This document shows positions 35,627 to 47,633 of a stretch of DNA of 64,000 bases, piece after piece; the first letter of the stretch is position 1; each line of letters opens with the position of its first letter. The position numbers and the translations under genes were made by a program. A model generated the notes under the pieces. That model was not told the origin of the DNA, ran no database searches, and worked only from the letters and a program-made list of their open reading frames with translations. The DNA is from Lobosporangium transversale (Eukaryota > Mortierellomycota > Mortierellomycetes > Mortierellales > Mortierellaceae). The stretch spans positions 744,001 through 808,000 of the forward strand of contig NW_019028994.1 of assembly GCF_002105155.1 (NCBI RefSeq), in the 5' to 3' direction.

Positions 35627-37309
35627 AAGAGCCTTGTCATATTTATATATAATGCATCAATATCAATTCTATTAAAAAATGAAAAATAAAAAATAAAAAT
35701 TTACAAAAAAAAAGGTGTTCAAATTTAAACTTAAGTTCAATTATAAGCGCTGCGCCAGAGCCATGTAATACAAAGGGACACTAAGAAGGATAATAATAAA
35801 AAGACAAAACTAAAAGTAACATTAATATAAGAAAAGACAATAAATTGGAATAATTCTCTTGTTCTCAAGGAGATGATGGATCGGGAATTGTCCAGATCCC
35901 AGCACCACGTTGTTGTTCCTGTCGTTAACAGTTTCTTCGGTCTTTTGGTATTAGCTCTCAAGAAATAGTTTCTCTACATCCTCAAGATGTCGCATACACA
36001 AGAATAGAACCTTCGGCGTTGATTCCGAAAACTGATGCATAGATTCGGCATTCGATTTTTTATTTTTATTTTATTTTTTGTTCTATACAATCTGTATATA
36101 AAAATATATATATTATATATATATATATGAGCATTTGGACCTAATGGAGCAAAAGAGCGCAGTTCTTGGTCCATATTTTGTTTAAACATGAATCTTATTG
36201 ATCGGGCTTTATCTTTTATAGATATTTTTTCTTTTTACTGATGGATATTCGGTTCTTTTTCTCTATATGATCAATCATTTGGGGTGAATGGAGCTACAGA
36301 GCGCAGCCCTTGGTCAATATTTTGTATAAACATGAATCTTATTGATCGGGCTATTTATTATAATTGTTTTTTTTTTTTTTTTGTTTTGTTTTTCAGATTG
36401 TAAAGAAAAAGGATAAAAAAAAAAGGGTCAAAGCTCGATGATCATGCATGTAAAACAGAGAAAAAAGGCTTTCTGTCAGTTGATTGAGGGCGTTGAAGAA
36501 AGCAAGAGAGTTGTATCTATACTTTGTCAAGACTTGGAGATGCATTTTCTATCAACAAACAGTAAACATGTATGACCATGTAAGCATGAATGGTCGTCCT
36601 CTTCACTATGATGAGGCATTAGCATTCCACATGACTACAACAAATCAAAACAAGGAAAATGCGCCCACTTTATGTTATTTGTTTTGACTGGACTAGTGTA
36701 AAAAAAAAACAAGGTCCGTTTGCTCTTGTGCATGTCGTACAGACAACAGGACAATTGCTCTTTTCTGTCTTTTTTAATGCATACAAATCCACCATCTCGA
36801 TCTCTGTTGGTTAGTTCTTGTTTAATCAGAAAGTTTACCCTCTCTGATCATCATTCTGCATTGTGCTTTTCATTCATTGTTTCATTGTTACATTGTATAT
36901 ATATGTAAAAGTCAAACGTTGTCAGTCATGTTGGTGATATTGATCTTCCCGCAGTCGAATCGGAATGAAGTTAGGCCGATTCAAGAGGCCAGAACCTCTT
37001 TTTTTTTTTTTACTTTACTGCTTTATAATTCATTCATCTCTCATACTCTCTCTCCTCATAGCCCTTTCTTAGTATACTTATATTCTACTCTTTCTCACGT
37101 TGTCTATTATCTTTCTAAGTAAAATAAAAAATAAAAATAAAAGCCTCTCTACCTTTTGAAAATCCTCTTAAAAGGAAACCTGTCTGTCATTCACTCTGTT
37201 TCTTTTTTATCGTTTCCGTTTTCGTTTTCGTTTTCCTTACTCCCCTCTACCTCATTCATTCATTCATTTCTCTTTTCAGGTCCATTTCTTTTTTATATAT
37301 CCGCGCGTC
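35627..37309. other. Intergenic with a duplicated 80-bp segment
   Basis: No gene is recognised in these 1.7 kb. The region is AT-rich, with TATATA stretches near 36104-36128 and a diverged direct duplication at 36131-36352 listed separately. The last 300 bases are pyrimidine-rich and probably hold the P450 promoter and leader. Confidence 0.55.
36131..36352. repeat. Diverged direct duplication of about 80 bp
   Basis: 36131-36208 and 36271-36352 share AATGGAGC, GAGCGCAG, CTTGGTC and a block AAACATGAATCTTATTGATC followed by GGGCT. The copies are about 140 bp apart. No inverted ends are visible. Confidence 0.8.
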
Positions 37310-38634
37310 ATGTCTGCCATTACTTCAATCTTTCAATATCTCTTCACACATGCCACACATAAAAACAATGCAAAGTTGGCAGTGGCCTTCTTTGCCTTCT
37401 TCCTCTACAAGTACCGTGGCCATGCCCTCGGAACTCGTCGCCGTCATGACCTCAAGGAACCCAAGGGTGCACTTCCCTTTTTGGGACACATGACCCTGCT
37501 CTCCTCTATTCCCCCAACGGAACTTTACCAGTTCTTTGAGAAACTGAATGAGGAACTCGGACCTGTCTGGTCCATTTCCCTTCCTAACCTTCGCATGATT
37601 CAGATTGATACGCCCGAGAACATTGAATATGTACATAAAACCAACTTTTGGAGTTACGAGAAGGGTCCAATGTTCAGAGACGTCATGGGCGTACTCTTTG
37701 GCGATGGTAAACTAATACATCCTACATCCTCCTCCCACTCTACCTCCCCCCTTTGTTTGTATTGGGTGCACTTGCTAGTAAGAAAAAAAAATACTAAACC
37801 GCTCACTCTTTTTTTTTTATTATTATTCTTTTTTTCCTCCTTCAGGAATCTTTGGCGCTGATGGAGAAGAATGGAGGTTCCAACGCAAGCTTGCAAGTCA
37901 TATCTTCAGTGTCAAAGCCTTTCGTGAATACACAACCGATGTCTTCGTTGTCGAAAGTAAAAAAGTCCTTGAACATCTCGGCAGGGCTGCTGATCAAGGC
38001 AAAATTATCGATTTCCATGATTTGATGAACCGTTTCACGCTCGATAGCTTTGGAACGTACGAACCCCCAAAGCTCTTTTACATTAAAGCTACTGTTGAGA
38101 ATACTCTAATTGGTCGATTCTCTAGACTCATCAAACTGACTGACCTTTTCCGCTTCCTCTCTTCCTTTCTCTCTCTATCTGTCTATTTTCTATCTTTCTA
38201 TCTTTCTATCTTTCTATCCTTCCTTTTCCCTTTAACAGAGTCTCGTTTGGAGAAAGTTTTGGCTGTCTCGACGATATTACCAAGGAGGTCGAGTTTGCGT
38301 TTGCGTTTGATGACCTGGCAGAGATTTGCAGTTTCCGCCTCATTGATCCTTTCTGGAAGCTTCGTGAGCGCCTTACGAGTTTGGGCAAGAGAGCCAAGAT
38401 GGATCGAGATGTGATCCGCGGCCATGCGCTCAGAGCCATCCAGAAACGCAAACAAGAAGGTCATCATGGACATCGAAAAGATCTTCTCCAGCTTTTTATG
38501 GATGCCAAGACTGAAAATGGAGAGCCATTATCGGATGATATGATGATTGATATCTTTTTGAATTTCACAGTAAGGTTCTTTTTTATCTCTCTAATGATCT
38601 CTGTGCTGAACTCTAGATTGGCTTTTTTTTGTCT

Positions 38635-38667
<33 letters not shown>

Positions 38668-39548
38668 CCTAGCTTGCAGGACGCGATACTACCGCTCAGG
38701 CATTATCATGGATGATGTATGCTCTCCATTGTGATACCACAGACAAGAGTATTATTAAAGAGCTTATGGAAGAATCAGATAGAGTCCTTGGAGGACAGGA
38801 CCCTACATATGACACATTCAAGAAGCAGAAGATTGCAGAAGCATGGTAATGTTGAGTGGACGACTATTCTATTTTGCTTCTTTTCTGTATCGCGTCCGTA
38901 TAGCTTGCTTGCATATGTGAAGATTATTATGGGACTAACGCTGCATCATCTCTGGTCACTTTCATCTTTTTATCTTTTTCCCTTTTTGACCTGTTTATGA
39001 ATCCCTATAGCTTCCATGAGAGTATGTTAAGAAATCAAAGACTGGAGTTTTGGCGTAAATTTTTCATTCCAAAGATAATTTTGGTGCTCGCAAGACTTAC
39101 ATTTTTATCCTTTCCTTTTTTAAATGTAGCATTGCGCATCTTCCCTCCAGCGCCCCGTAACTTAAGAATCTGCAACAAGGATGATGTTTTACCAGACGGT
39201 ACCAAGATCTACAAGGGCGAGCGAATCACCTGGAGCCCTTATGTGATGGGTCGAAGCGAACGTATCTGGGGTCCTGATGCTAAGCAGTTCAAGCCTTCTC
39301 GCTGGATCAATACTGAGAAGCCATCTCAAGGAAAGTTTAATGTATTCCACGTGGGCCCTCGTGTCTGTCTTGGTCAGCAATTCGCGACTATCGAGTCATT
39401 GACCTTGGCAGGGATGATGTTTGAAGCCTTCGAGTTCGAGCTGGTCGATCCTTCAAATGAGCCCAAGTATGCTGCATCTGTCAGTTTCCCTATGCAAGGT
39501 GGTTTACCCATCCGAGTCTTTAGAAGACCTCCAAAGACCACAGTTTAA
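37310..39548 (+). CDS. Cytochrome P450 monooxygenase (CYP52/CYP86-like)
   Basis: Exons: 37310-37706, 37846-38056, 38239-38569, 38673-38845, 39011-39021, 39130-39548; 513 residues. A hydrophobic N-terminal anchor (KLAVAFFAFFLYKY) should place it on the ER membrane. FTLDSFGTVSFG and the I-helix AGRDTTAQALSW (oxygen-binding region) are present. The ExxR motif of helix K (HETLR) is assembled across an 11-nt exon. The heme loop is FHVGPRVCLGQ with Cys454 as the axial ligand. SPYVMGR and FKPSRW fit the CYP52/CYP86 clan, many of which hydroxylate fatty acids or alkanes at the end of the chain. The substrate is inferred from the clan only. It needs a CPR partner, not present here. Confidence 0.92.
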
Positions 39549-39869
39549 AAAATATATATATATTAAGAATAATAATAATAAAAAAAAACTGTTCATATAA
39601 GGATCCGTGGTAGATTTGTGGTATTTAACTTCTCTAAAAAAAGGTTTCTGTGGATAATGAAATGATGATATAGAAGAATAGAGATCATAGAGAGAGGTTC
39701 CTTGCCCGCGAAACGGAATGATCGGATCGATACACTCGGCAAAAATGAATGTGGACTGAGGGGGCATTTTGCTTTGCTATAAAGTATGCGCGTTCTGTCT
39801 TTTTTTTTTTTTTTTTTTTTTTTTACTCCTCAATCTTGCCAACTTCTTTGACAAACTCATCAACTCATT
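39549..39869. other. Intergenic between P450 and SDR genes
   Basis: A spacer of 321 bp with an AATAATAATAATAA run just after the P450 stop and a T run at about 39799-39824 close to the SDR start. No gene is seen. Confidence 0.6.
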
Positions 39870-40142
39870 ATGCATGTTCAAGACAAGGTTGCCATCATCA
39901 CTGGCGCTTCTTCAGGTCTGTCACATTTTTTTTTTTTTTTTTCTTACAGTTTTCATTTCATTCATGTGTAAGCAACAGCATTAGCTATTTTAGTCGTGAG
40001 TTTTGAACCGATCACTCATTACATTTACATTACTCTTTTTGTTGCAATTAAAAAAAAAAAAAAAAAAAGGTTTCGGTAGAGCACTTGCATTGCGACTCGT
40101 TAGCAAAGGGTAAAGACGCATATAACAAAGAGCACAATTGTA

Positions 40143-40173
<31 letters not shown>

Positions 40174-40275
40174 CATTTTATTAATTAATGATATTTTTGT
40201 TTATAATCAGCGGCAAGGTCATTCTTGCAGATATCGATGTCAAGGATGGAGAACAATTAGCCAAAGAGTTGAATG

Positions 40276-40306
<31 letters not shown>

Positions 40307-40887
40307 GCTAAAAAGTGTTGAAGCTTTTTGCTTTCCGAGCTTGTTTCTAATTGCTTTTTATTTTATTATTCTTTTTTTAATTTAACAGCAAGAACCAAAA
40401 GGTGGCACATTTTATCAAGGTCGATGTTACAAACCCCAATGAGCAAGCAGAGATGTTCCAAGCAGCCGAGAAATATTTCGGAAGGGTTGATATCATCGTG
40501 AACAATGCAGGGATTGCGGAACTTACACCTTTATGGGAGGATGAAAAGGGAACCTGGAGAAGAGTGCTGGATGTTGATCTTATTGCAGTTATTGAAGGAA
40601 CCCGTCTTGGAATTCAGGCCTTAAAAAAACATGGTCAAGGAGGAAGAGGCGGAGTTATTATCAACACAGCCTCATTGGCGGGTATTTACCCTCAATCATA
40701 CGTACCAGCGTACTCGGCAGCAAAGTCTGGCGTCATCGCCCTCACTCGTTCATTCAAGAACTTTGGCGATAATATTCGTGTGAACGCTGTGGCACCGAGG
40801 TGTGGCTCAATACTTGTTACTTTTTTTGTTTCGAAAAAAGGATACAATCTTTTTAGAAAATCATTTCTAACCCCATTCCCGCCCCTG

Positions 40888-40922
<35 letters not shown>

Positions 40923-41125
40923 GACACAGCTTTAGCGAGACAAAGATTTTTCCTGCGTTCGAAGAAGCATTCAAGGCCCTTGGGGAGACCTTTAATCCTG
41001 TCGAGCGGGTCATTGATGCATTTATGATGCTGATCGAAGACGATTCTTATAGAGGCGATGTCTTACGAGTTACTCCTCAGTACGGCATTACTGTCCTGGA
41101 CCGTAGAGGTAAAGCCAAGCTTTGA
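39870..41125 (+). CDS. Short-chain dehydrogenase/reductase
   Basis: Exons: 39870-39915, 40070-40109, 40211-40279, 40389-40799, 40930-41125; 253 residues, the classical SDR length. The Rossmann motif TGASSGFG is split by intron 1. Next come ADIDVKDG (Asp after beta-2, suggesting NAD rather than NADP), NNAG, the catalytic Ser in NTASLAG and YSAAK with the Tyr-Lys pair. The overall look is close to 15-hydroxyprostaglandin dehydrogenase-like SDRs, but the substrate cannot be told. Every intron holds an A or T run of about 15-30 bases. It follows the P450 gene by about 320 bp on the same strand; a shared pathway is possible but unsupported. Confidence 0.93.
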
Positions 41126-42531
41126 GTGACAATGACAGGAAAGTATCAATGTGACTGCTGGCAAAAATTGTCGCGTGAACTAGTGACCTAGGGGGATTTT
41201 GTTTATTAAAATGTCAAAAACGAATCTCCAAACTTTGTTTCTTAATGTCCATATCCACATGTGTAAAAAAAAAAAAAAAAAAAAAAAGCGACAAAGAGCT
41301 TTTTTATTTAAAAGAGATGAGATGAAATGAGCTTGTTATGGATCTTTACGAGAGGGAAATAAAGGGCTGAAGACTTTGTCTTTGACGATGCGTCAGATCA
41401 AGCTTAAACACTGCGCATCATAAACATGCCTATTGGTTCTTTGTACCTACAATATGACCAAACAAAATAATAATAAAAAAGACCCGAGATAAGAGAGCGT
41501 CAACCTGTGGCATGTAACATTGCCTGGAACAATGCCATACATGTTTGCTGTTGGATCTATAATGTGGCGAATATCGCATGATGCATGGAAAAAGAAAGTA
41601 AACTTGGACAAAAAAAAAACTTATCTCAAAGCGTATTAAACACGTTGACTTATCGGGCAAAAAAAAAAAACGTGGTTGGGACTGTCATTTCAATGGAAAA
41701 AGACGCGCTCACAGAGGAGGAGGAAAATAACAAAAATTTGTTTGGTGGTAGAACGAATACAAACACGCGTATCTGCTCCGAAAATGGGACAGGAGCACAG
41801 AGAAGCAAGCATATCCACATGAACATGCATTTATTTTCTGAGCCTATCCCTTGCAATTACATGATGCTTAAAGGGAAAGGCAATGATGTTTTTCATGTGT
41901 AGTCAGTGCATGAGATAAGGATATGTGGCGCTGCCAACTGCAATTACATTTACATCTAATACGATACATTGTGCCATCTTGCATTAAACACAAAATGGGG
42001 GGCCACACTCATCAACGGTCTTTTTCTGTTTTTTTTTTTTTTTTTTTTTCTCCTTTCCGACTACATCCACGAATCTTTCTTTTCCGATGTTTAGTAATGT
42101 TGACTCGAGACCATCATCATCAAGACATGAGGAACGGTCCGTGGTCTAACTCCAGACTTTAGAGCCTTATAAATACCAGGCACCTCGCCCTGATCTTTCT
42201 CCTTGGTACAGCCTTCCTCAAGATCCTCTCTTAACCCATCTCTTACTCCCCACCAATCTGATTACCAGCTTTCATCTTGGTTTGCTTGGAGATCGATAGG
42301 ACAAAACGGCCAAAAAAAAGAAAGAAAAAAAAAAGCGTTCATCAGTGGTAGATGCCCCTCGTTTATGCCTATTTAAATCAATTTGGTCCCCCTTTTTCTA
42401 TCTTTACAACTCCATCCTTTTTCTTGAATACCACCATACCACCATACCAATATTTTTATACACCTCAACTCTTGACTGCTTCAGTTTCAGTGGTGAAAAA
42501 AAAAAAAAAAGAAAGAAAATAAAAACCCAAA
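41126..42531. promoter_or_regulatory. Upstream region of DUR3 with four GATAAG sites
   Basis: No gene is seen. GATAAG/CTTATC occurs at 41488-41493, 41620-41625, 41649-41654 and 41914-41919. A TATAAATA box lies near 42169. GATAAG is the core site of fungal GATA nitrogen regulators, which control urea transporters in other fungi. Function here is inferred from motif and context. Confidence 0.5.
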
Positions 42532-44879
42532 ATGGTTGCTGTTTTGAACCAAGGCTTAGGATATGGAATCGGTAAGTGATATGCAAAACATGTTTAACAT
42601 TCTTTGTAATTTTTGCTTGACAGCCGGACTGATAGAGGTTGCAATTTTATTTTTTTAAAAAAAAAAAAAAGTCTTGGGTTTCGGACTGGTATTTGCAGGT
42701 ATCATGACCTTGATCACTATGATCCAAAAGCGTTTCTTGGGCGAGAAGATTACCTCGGAAGAATACATGGCTGCTGGTCGAAATGTTAAGACGGGCTTAG
42801 TTGCTTCAGCTGTTGTGTCATCATGGACATGGGCAGCTACTTTGTTACAGTCATCCTCGGTTGCTTACAAATATGGTATTTCAGGTCCTTTTTGGTATGC
42901 CTCTGGAGCTAGTGTACAGGTAAAACACACAGCAGTATTATCACCTCCGCCGCTACAAAGAAGAAAATAACGAAGAGCTTGACTTCCACCGAGGATTCTC
43001 TGACCATCTGAGGGGTTTTTTTTTTTTTTTTTTTTTTTCTTTTTGCCAAACAGGTGTTACTGTTTTCAGTTCTGGCTATCGAATTGAAGCGCAAGTGTCC
43101 TAACGCACACACTTTTCTTGAGATTATCTCAATCCGCTATGGCCGCAAAGCTCATTTCGTTTTCTTGTTCTTTGGACTACTTACTAATATCATTGTCAGT
43201 GCAATGCTATTACTCGGTGGTTCTGCAGTGGTAACTGCTTTGACGGGGATGAACACTATTGCAGCCTGCTTCCTGTTACCTCTAGGTGTGATTATCTATA
43301 CACTCTTTGGAGGTCTCAAAGCGACATTCGTGGCAGATTATACACACACAGTTGTCATTATGTTCATCGTCCTGCTCTTCAGCTTTACTGCGTATGCGAG
43401 CTCAGATCTGATTGGAAGCCCCGGTAGGATGTATGATCTATTGCATGAAGCTGCTGAACGTCATCCGGTCAGCGGAAACCATGCAGGAAGCTATTTAACG
43501 ATGGCCAGCTCACAGGGACTGATGTTCGGTATAATCAACTTGTGCTCCAACTTTGGAACGGTCTTTATCGATAATGCCTACTGGCAGCGTGCCATAGCTG
43601 CTTCTCCCCATTCGACAGTCAAGGCTTACCTGATCGGCGGCCTCTCCTGGTTTGCTATCCCCTTCACATTGGCGACAACACTCGGTATTGCGGCAGTAGC
43701 CCTTGAATCGAACGAACGTTTCCCAACATTCCCCAATCGTATCTTACCCAGTGATGTCTCGGCTGGTCTGGTGGCTCCTAATGCAGCTGTTGCACTATTA
43801 GGCACAGGAGGAGCCGTGGCGGTTTTGCTATTGGTTTTTATGGCGGTTACTTCCGCTGCCAGTGCTGAGCTGATTGCGGTTAGTTCTGTCTGCACCTTTG
43901 ATGTCTACAGAGCCTATATTAATCCTATGGCTACTGGTAAACAGCTCATCAGAGTCTCGCATGCGGTTGTCGCCGGATTTGGAATCATCATGGGTGTCCT
44001 TGCTGTGATTCTTAAAGAGGCAGGAATAGATCTTGGATATCTTTATTCTTTAGTAAGGAAGAAATGAAAAAAAAAAAAGAAAAAAAAAAAGAAAAAAAAA
44101 AGGTTGATTAAGTCTAATTGATTTTTTATTTTATGGTTTGATAGATGGGTGTGTTGATCTCCTCCGCTGTGCTCCCAGTGACATTTTCACTCATGTGGAA
44201 GAAACAGAATGCATTGGCTGCAATTGCTGGTCCCATTGGAGGACTATGTATCTCCATTCCTGCTTGGCTCATCTGTGCGAAGTTGTATTCGGGTGAAATC
44301 ACTATTGCAACCACTAGCACGGATCAGGCGATGTTGGCTGGCAACCTGGCAGCGTTGATCAGTGGCGGATTGATTTCAGCCATCATTTCATGGATCAAGC
44401 CCGACAACTACACGTTTGAAGGTACACGATCATTGCGACAGGTCACGGATGACGCTACGCCCACACCTGAAAGTAATAATTCAACGGAAGATATATCTGT
44501 GATGGATGAGAAGAAAGAGTCAAAGATTAGAGTGACAACAACAACGACAGCTGTAGAAGTGACGCAGCCCAAGGAAGAGTGGAGCTTTGATGCTGAAGAG
44601 GATGCCAAGCTGGCAAGGGCCTCGAGGTTTGCTCGCTGGAGTTCTGGTACGATGACGGTGGTCTTGATCCTTCTGTGGCCTTTGCCCATGTTCTTTTCGA
44701 ATTATGTGTTCTCTCGTGGCTTCTATACCGGATGGGTGATACTCAGTATTATTTGGGCCATCTGTTCGACCATTGCAGTAACGATCTACCCGATTTGGGA
44801 GTCGCGTGGAGCCATTGGAGAGGTCTTTAAGGGGATGTATAACTTTATTACCGAAAAGCAATCTACTGCGGTTGTTTAA
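42532..44879 (+). CDS. DUR3: Urea symporter, DUR3-like (sodium:solute symporter family)
   Basis: Exons: 42532-42571, 42672-42919, 43054-44052, 44145-44879; 673 residues, near the usual DUR3 length. Family features include SSEYMAAGR-like [55 protein letters not shown] and [13 protein letters not shown], with 13-15 predicted membrane helices. A polar cytoplasmic stretch of about 100 residues separates the last helices. DUR3 imports urea with protons across the plasma membrane and in some fungi also carries polyamines. The upstream region has a cluster of GATAAG sites. Exon 1 is short (13 codons) but gives a good ATG and a matched phase. Confidence 0.94.
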
Positions 44880-45397
44880 ACGAGAGAAGAGAGGCGGTCT
44901 TGTATACGACTTTTAGTCTGTTTTCATAACAATAATAAACAAAAGATTTAGAGTGTGTGTTTGTGTTGAACGCATTTGAAATGTGGAGATCTTGTTCCAC
45001 ATGTCATGCGCACTATTGTAATCTTATCGCGTCCAACTGTGTCATAAACAAATTCACCCTTCCACCCAGTTGCAGATCAAAAAAAAAAAAAAAAAAAAGT
45101 CTTGTTTGCCATGTTCTATTCTGCCCTGTCCTATCTTAGGCCTGCCTTTGTCTTTATCTCGATCCTTTATCTTTCTATCAATCTATTTCCTTCCCTATCT
45201 TTCTTTTTTTTTTATTCTTTTTTATCATTCTCCTTTCTTCACCTACTTTCAACCGCCATTGCCATCACAAGTCTCAACCAAAAGCATTTCAACTTCATTT
45301 GTGCATCTCATTCCTGTTGTACATTTGATCTTTTTATAATCTTGTAACATACTCCTACTTTCATTCAACTGATCCTCAACATCATCCCTCTTACCCG
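44880..45397. other. Intergenic between DUR3 and TPS2-like genes
   Basis: 518 bp with an A run at about 45078-45098 and a T/C-rich leader from 45110 on. No gene is seen. The end likely holds the TPS2-like promoter. Confidence 0.55.
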
Positions 45398-46727
45398 ATG
45401 GCAACTTCAGATCCTCTTCCTTCCTCTCCCTCAGCTCATTCCCCCAACAACACTTCTCGCACGGTACCATTGACAGAACTACCAGAAACGAGTCAGATCA
45501 TCCTCAGTAATAAGCCCAGACTTATCAATGTCACTCATCAGATCCCATATACCGGCACCCTCGTCCCTCGCAATTCATCGTCCTCCTTCAATGCATCCCC
45601 TGCGGCTGCTACTGCTACTTCTTCAGGAACAGAACCGATCACAGGATCAGGATCGGAATCTGGATTAGGACTAGGACCATCCATAGCCAATAGGCGTGCC
45701 TCATCTATTACATCGCTAACCTCACGCCAAAGCGGGGAAGTAGAGGTAGAATGGGTCTTTCAACAACGGCGTGGCCACTCAGCTTTGTACTCTGGAATCC
45801 AATCACTCCGTCAGGAACTAGATACTATCCAGATCGGCTGGGTTGGTGAGCTAGCTGATCAAGACGGATATGTCATTCCCTGCAAGAACTTGACAGAGTC
45901 ACACAAACAAACCTTGAAGGACTTGTTCTGGGACAAGGAAAAGGTCGTACCCATCTTTTTGGACGATAGCCGTGCCATGGGCCATTACGAAGGATATTGC
46001 AAATCAGGCATGTTACTGTAGTCCTATGATCATTGAAAGGCCTAAAAAAAAAAAAAAGCCCTTTACGCTACTAAAAGAAACCTGAATCAACGCACGAGCC
46101 AACTGTTAATAACTTCGGATTTCACTTTCTTTTAATTACAAATAGTTCTTTGGCCATTGTTTCACTATATCTTATGGAACCAAGCGACAAACGGCAGGAC
46201 CGAAAAGAGAAACTGGGATGATTATGTGTTTGTGAACCAACAATTTGCGGACACCATTGTTGAGCAATATCAACAAGGCGATATCAGTAAGAAAATTTTT
46301 TTATTATCATTCATATTTCAAATTTACGAGATGTTTCTGAAATCTAATCAATTCTAATATCACAAATATGATTCACATGATAGTTTGGATTCATGACTAT
46401 CACCTTCTCTTGGTCCCACATATGGTTCGCCAAAAGCTTCCGGGTGCAGCAATCAGTGTCTTTATCCATGCACCATTCCCATCTTCCGAGATCTTTAGAT
46501 GTCTACCAAGTAAGTTTTAGTTATCATTCAAAATCATCTTTTTCTGTCTTGTTATCATAATACAATATACCAAAGTCACTTAGCGCCCTGTTTATACTGA
46601 TTTCTTTATCTTGTAATACATTAAAATATTCTGTGCTTAGAGCGCGTTGAGATCCTGAATGGTCTCTTGGGAGCAAATCAAATCGGTTTTCAGGTATAGA
46701 GAAAGAATGATAAAGAGAACAAGCATG

Positions 46728-46758
<31 letters not shown>

Positions 46759-47600
46759 ACGTTGTCATGTAATCCGTCAACTCTTGTATAGACATATGCC
46801 TATGCCAGACATTTCATTAGCTGTTGTACACGTGTTAATGGGTATGAATCAACACCACGCGGTGTTGATGCGATGGGCTCCACTGTGTGGGTAGGAACAT
46901 TCCCAATTGGCATTGATGCCGAAAGAGTCGAACGTCAGTGCAAATCATCAGGCGTCCTACCAAAGATGGATGCTATCCGCAAGACCTATAAAGGAACACG
47001 CATTATTGTCGGGCGAGACAAATTGGATCTTGTGAAGGGCGTTCAACAGAAATTGCAGGCATTTGAAAAATTCTTGAGTGACTATCCGGAATTACATGGT
47101 CAGGTGGTTCTGATTCAGGTCACATCTCCCCCATTGGTGGAAAATCCAAAACTGGAAGCCAAGGTTGCAGAAATGGTTGCTCACATCAACGGAACTTATG
47201 GATCTCTCAACTTTACGCCTGTACACCACTACCATCAACACATTGATCGGGATGAATATTATGCTCTACTATCTGTTGCAGATATCGGCTTGATCACTTC
47301 TGTGAGAGACGGCATGAATACGACCTCATTGGAGTACATCATGTGCCAATCAGAAAACCATGGACCTCTTATTTTGAGTGAATTTACTGGAACAGCTGGT
47401 AGTTTGAGTGGCGCTATGCTGGTCAACCCATGGGATTACCAAGGAGTGGCCAAAACAATTTATGATGCTTTGAATCTAAGCGAAGAGGACAAACGTGATC
47501 GTCATGCCGTAAGTGGCTTCCATCTATAGTGTTGCTGAACAAGTAAATATTGATGATGATGTGATGATGAAGCTAAGCAGGTTTTCTAACTTGATACCAT

Positions 47601-47633
<33 letters not shown>

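Noticed and set aside
33810-41125. ALDH-P450-SDR as a secondary-metabolite gene cluster
   Set aside because: All three are oxidoreductases on one strand, but no backbone synthase, regulator or transporter for such a pathway is present and the spacers are large; evidence is too weak.
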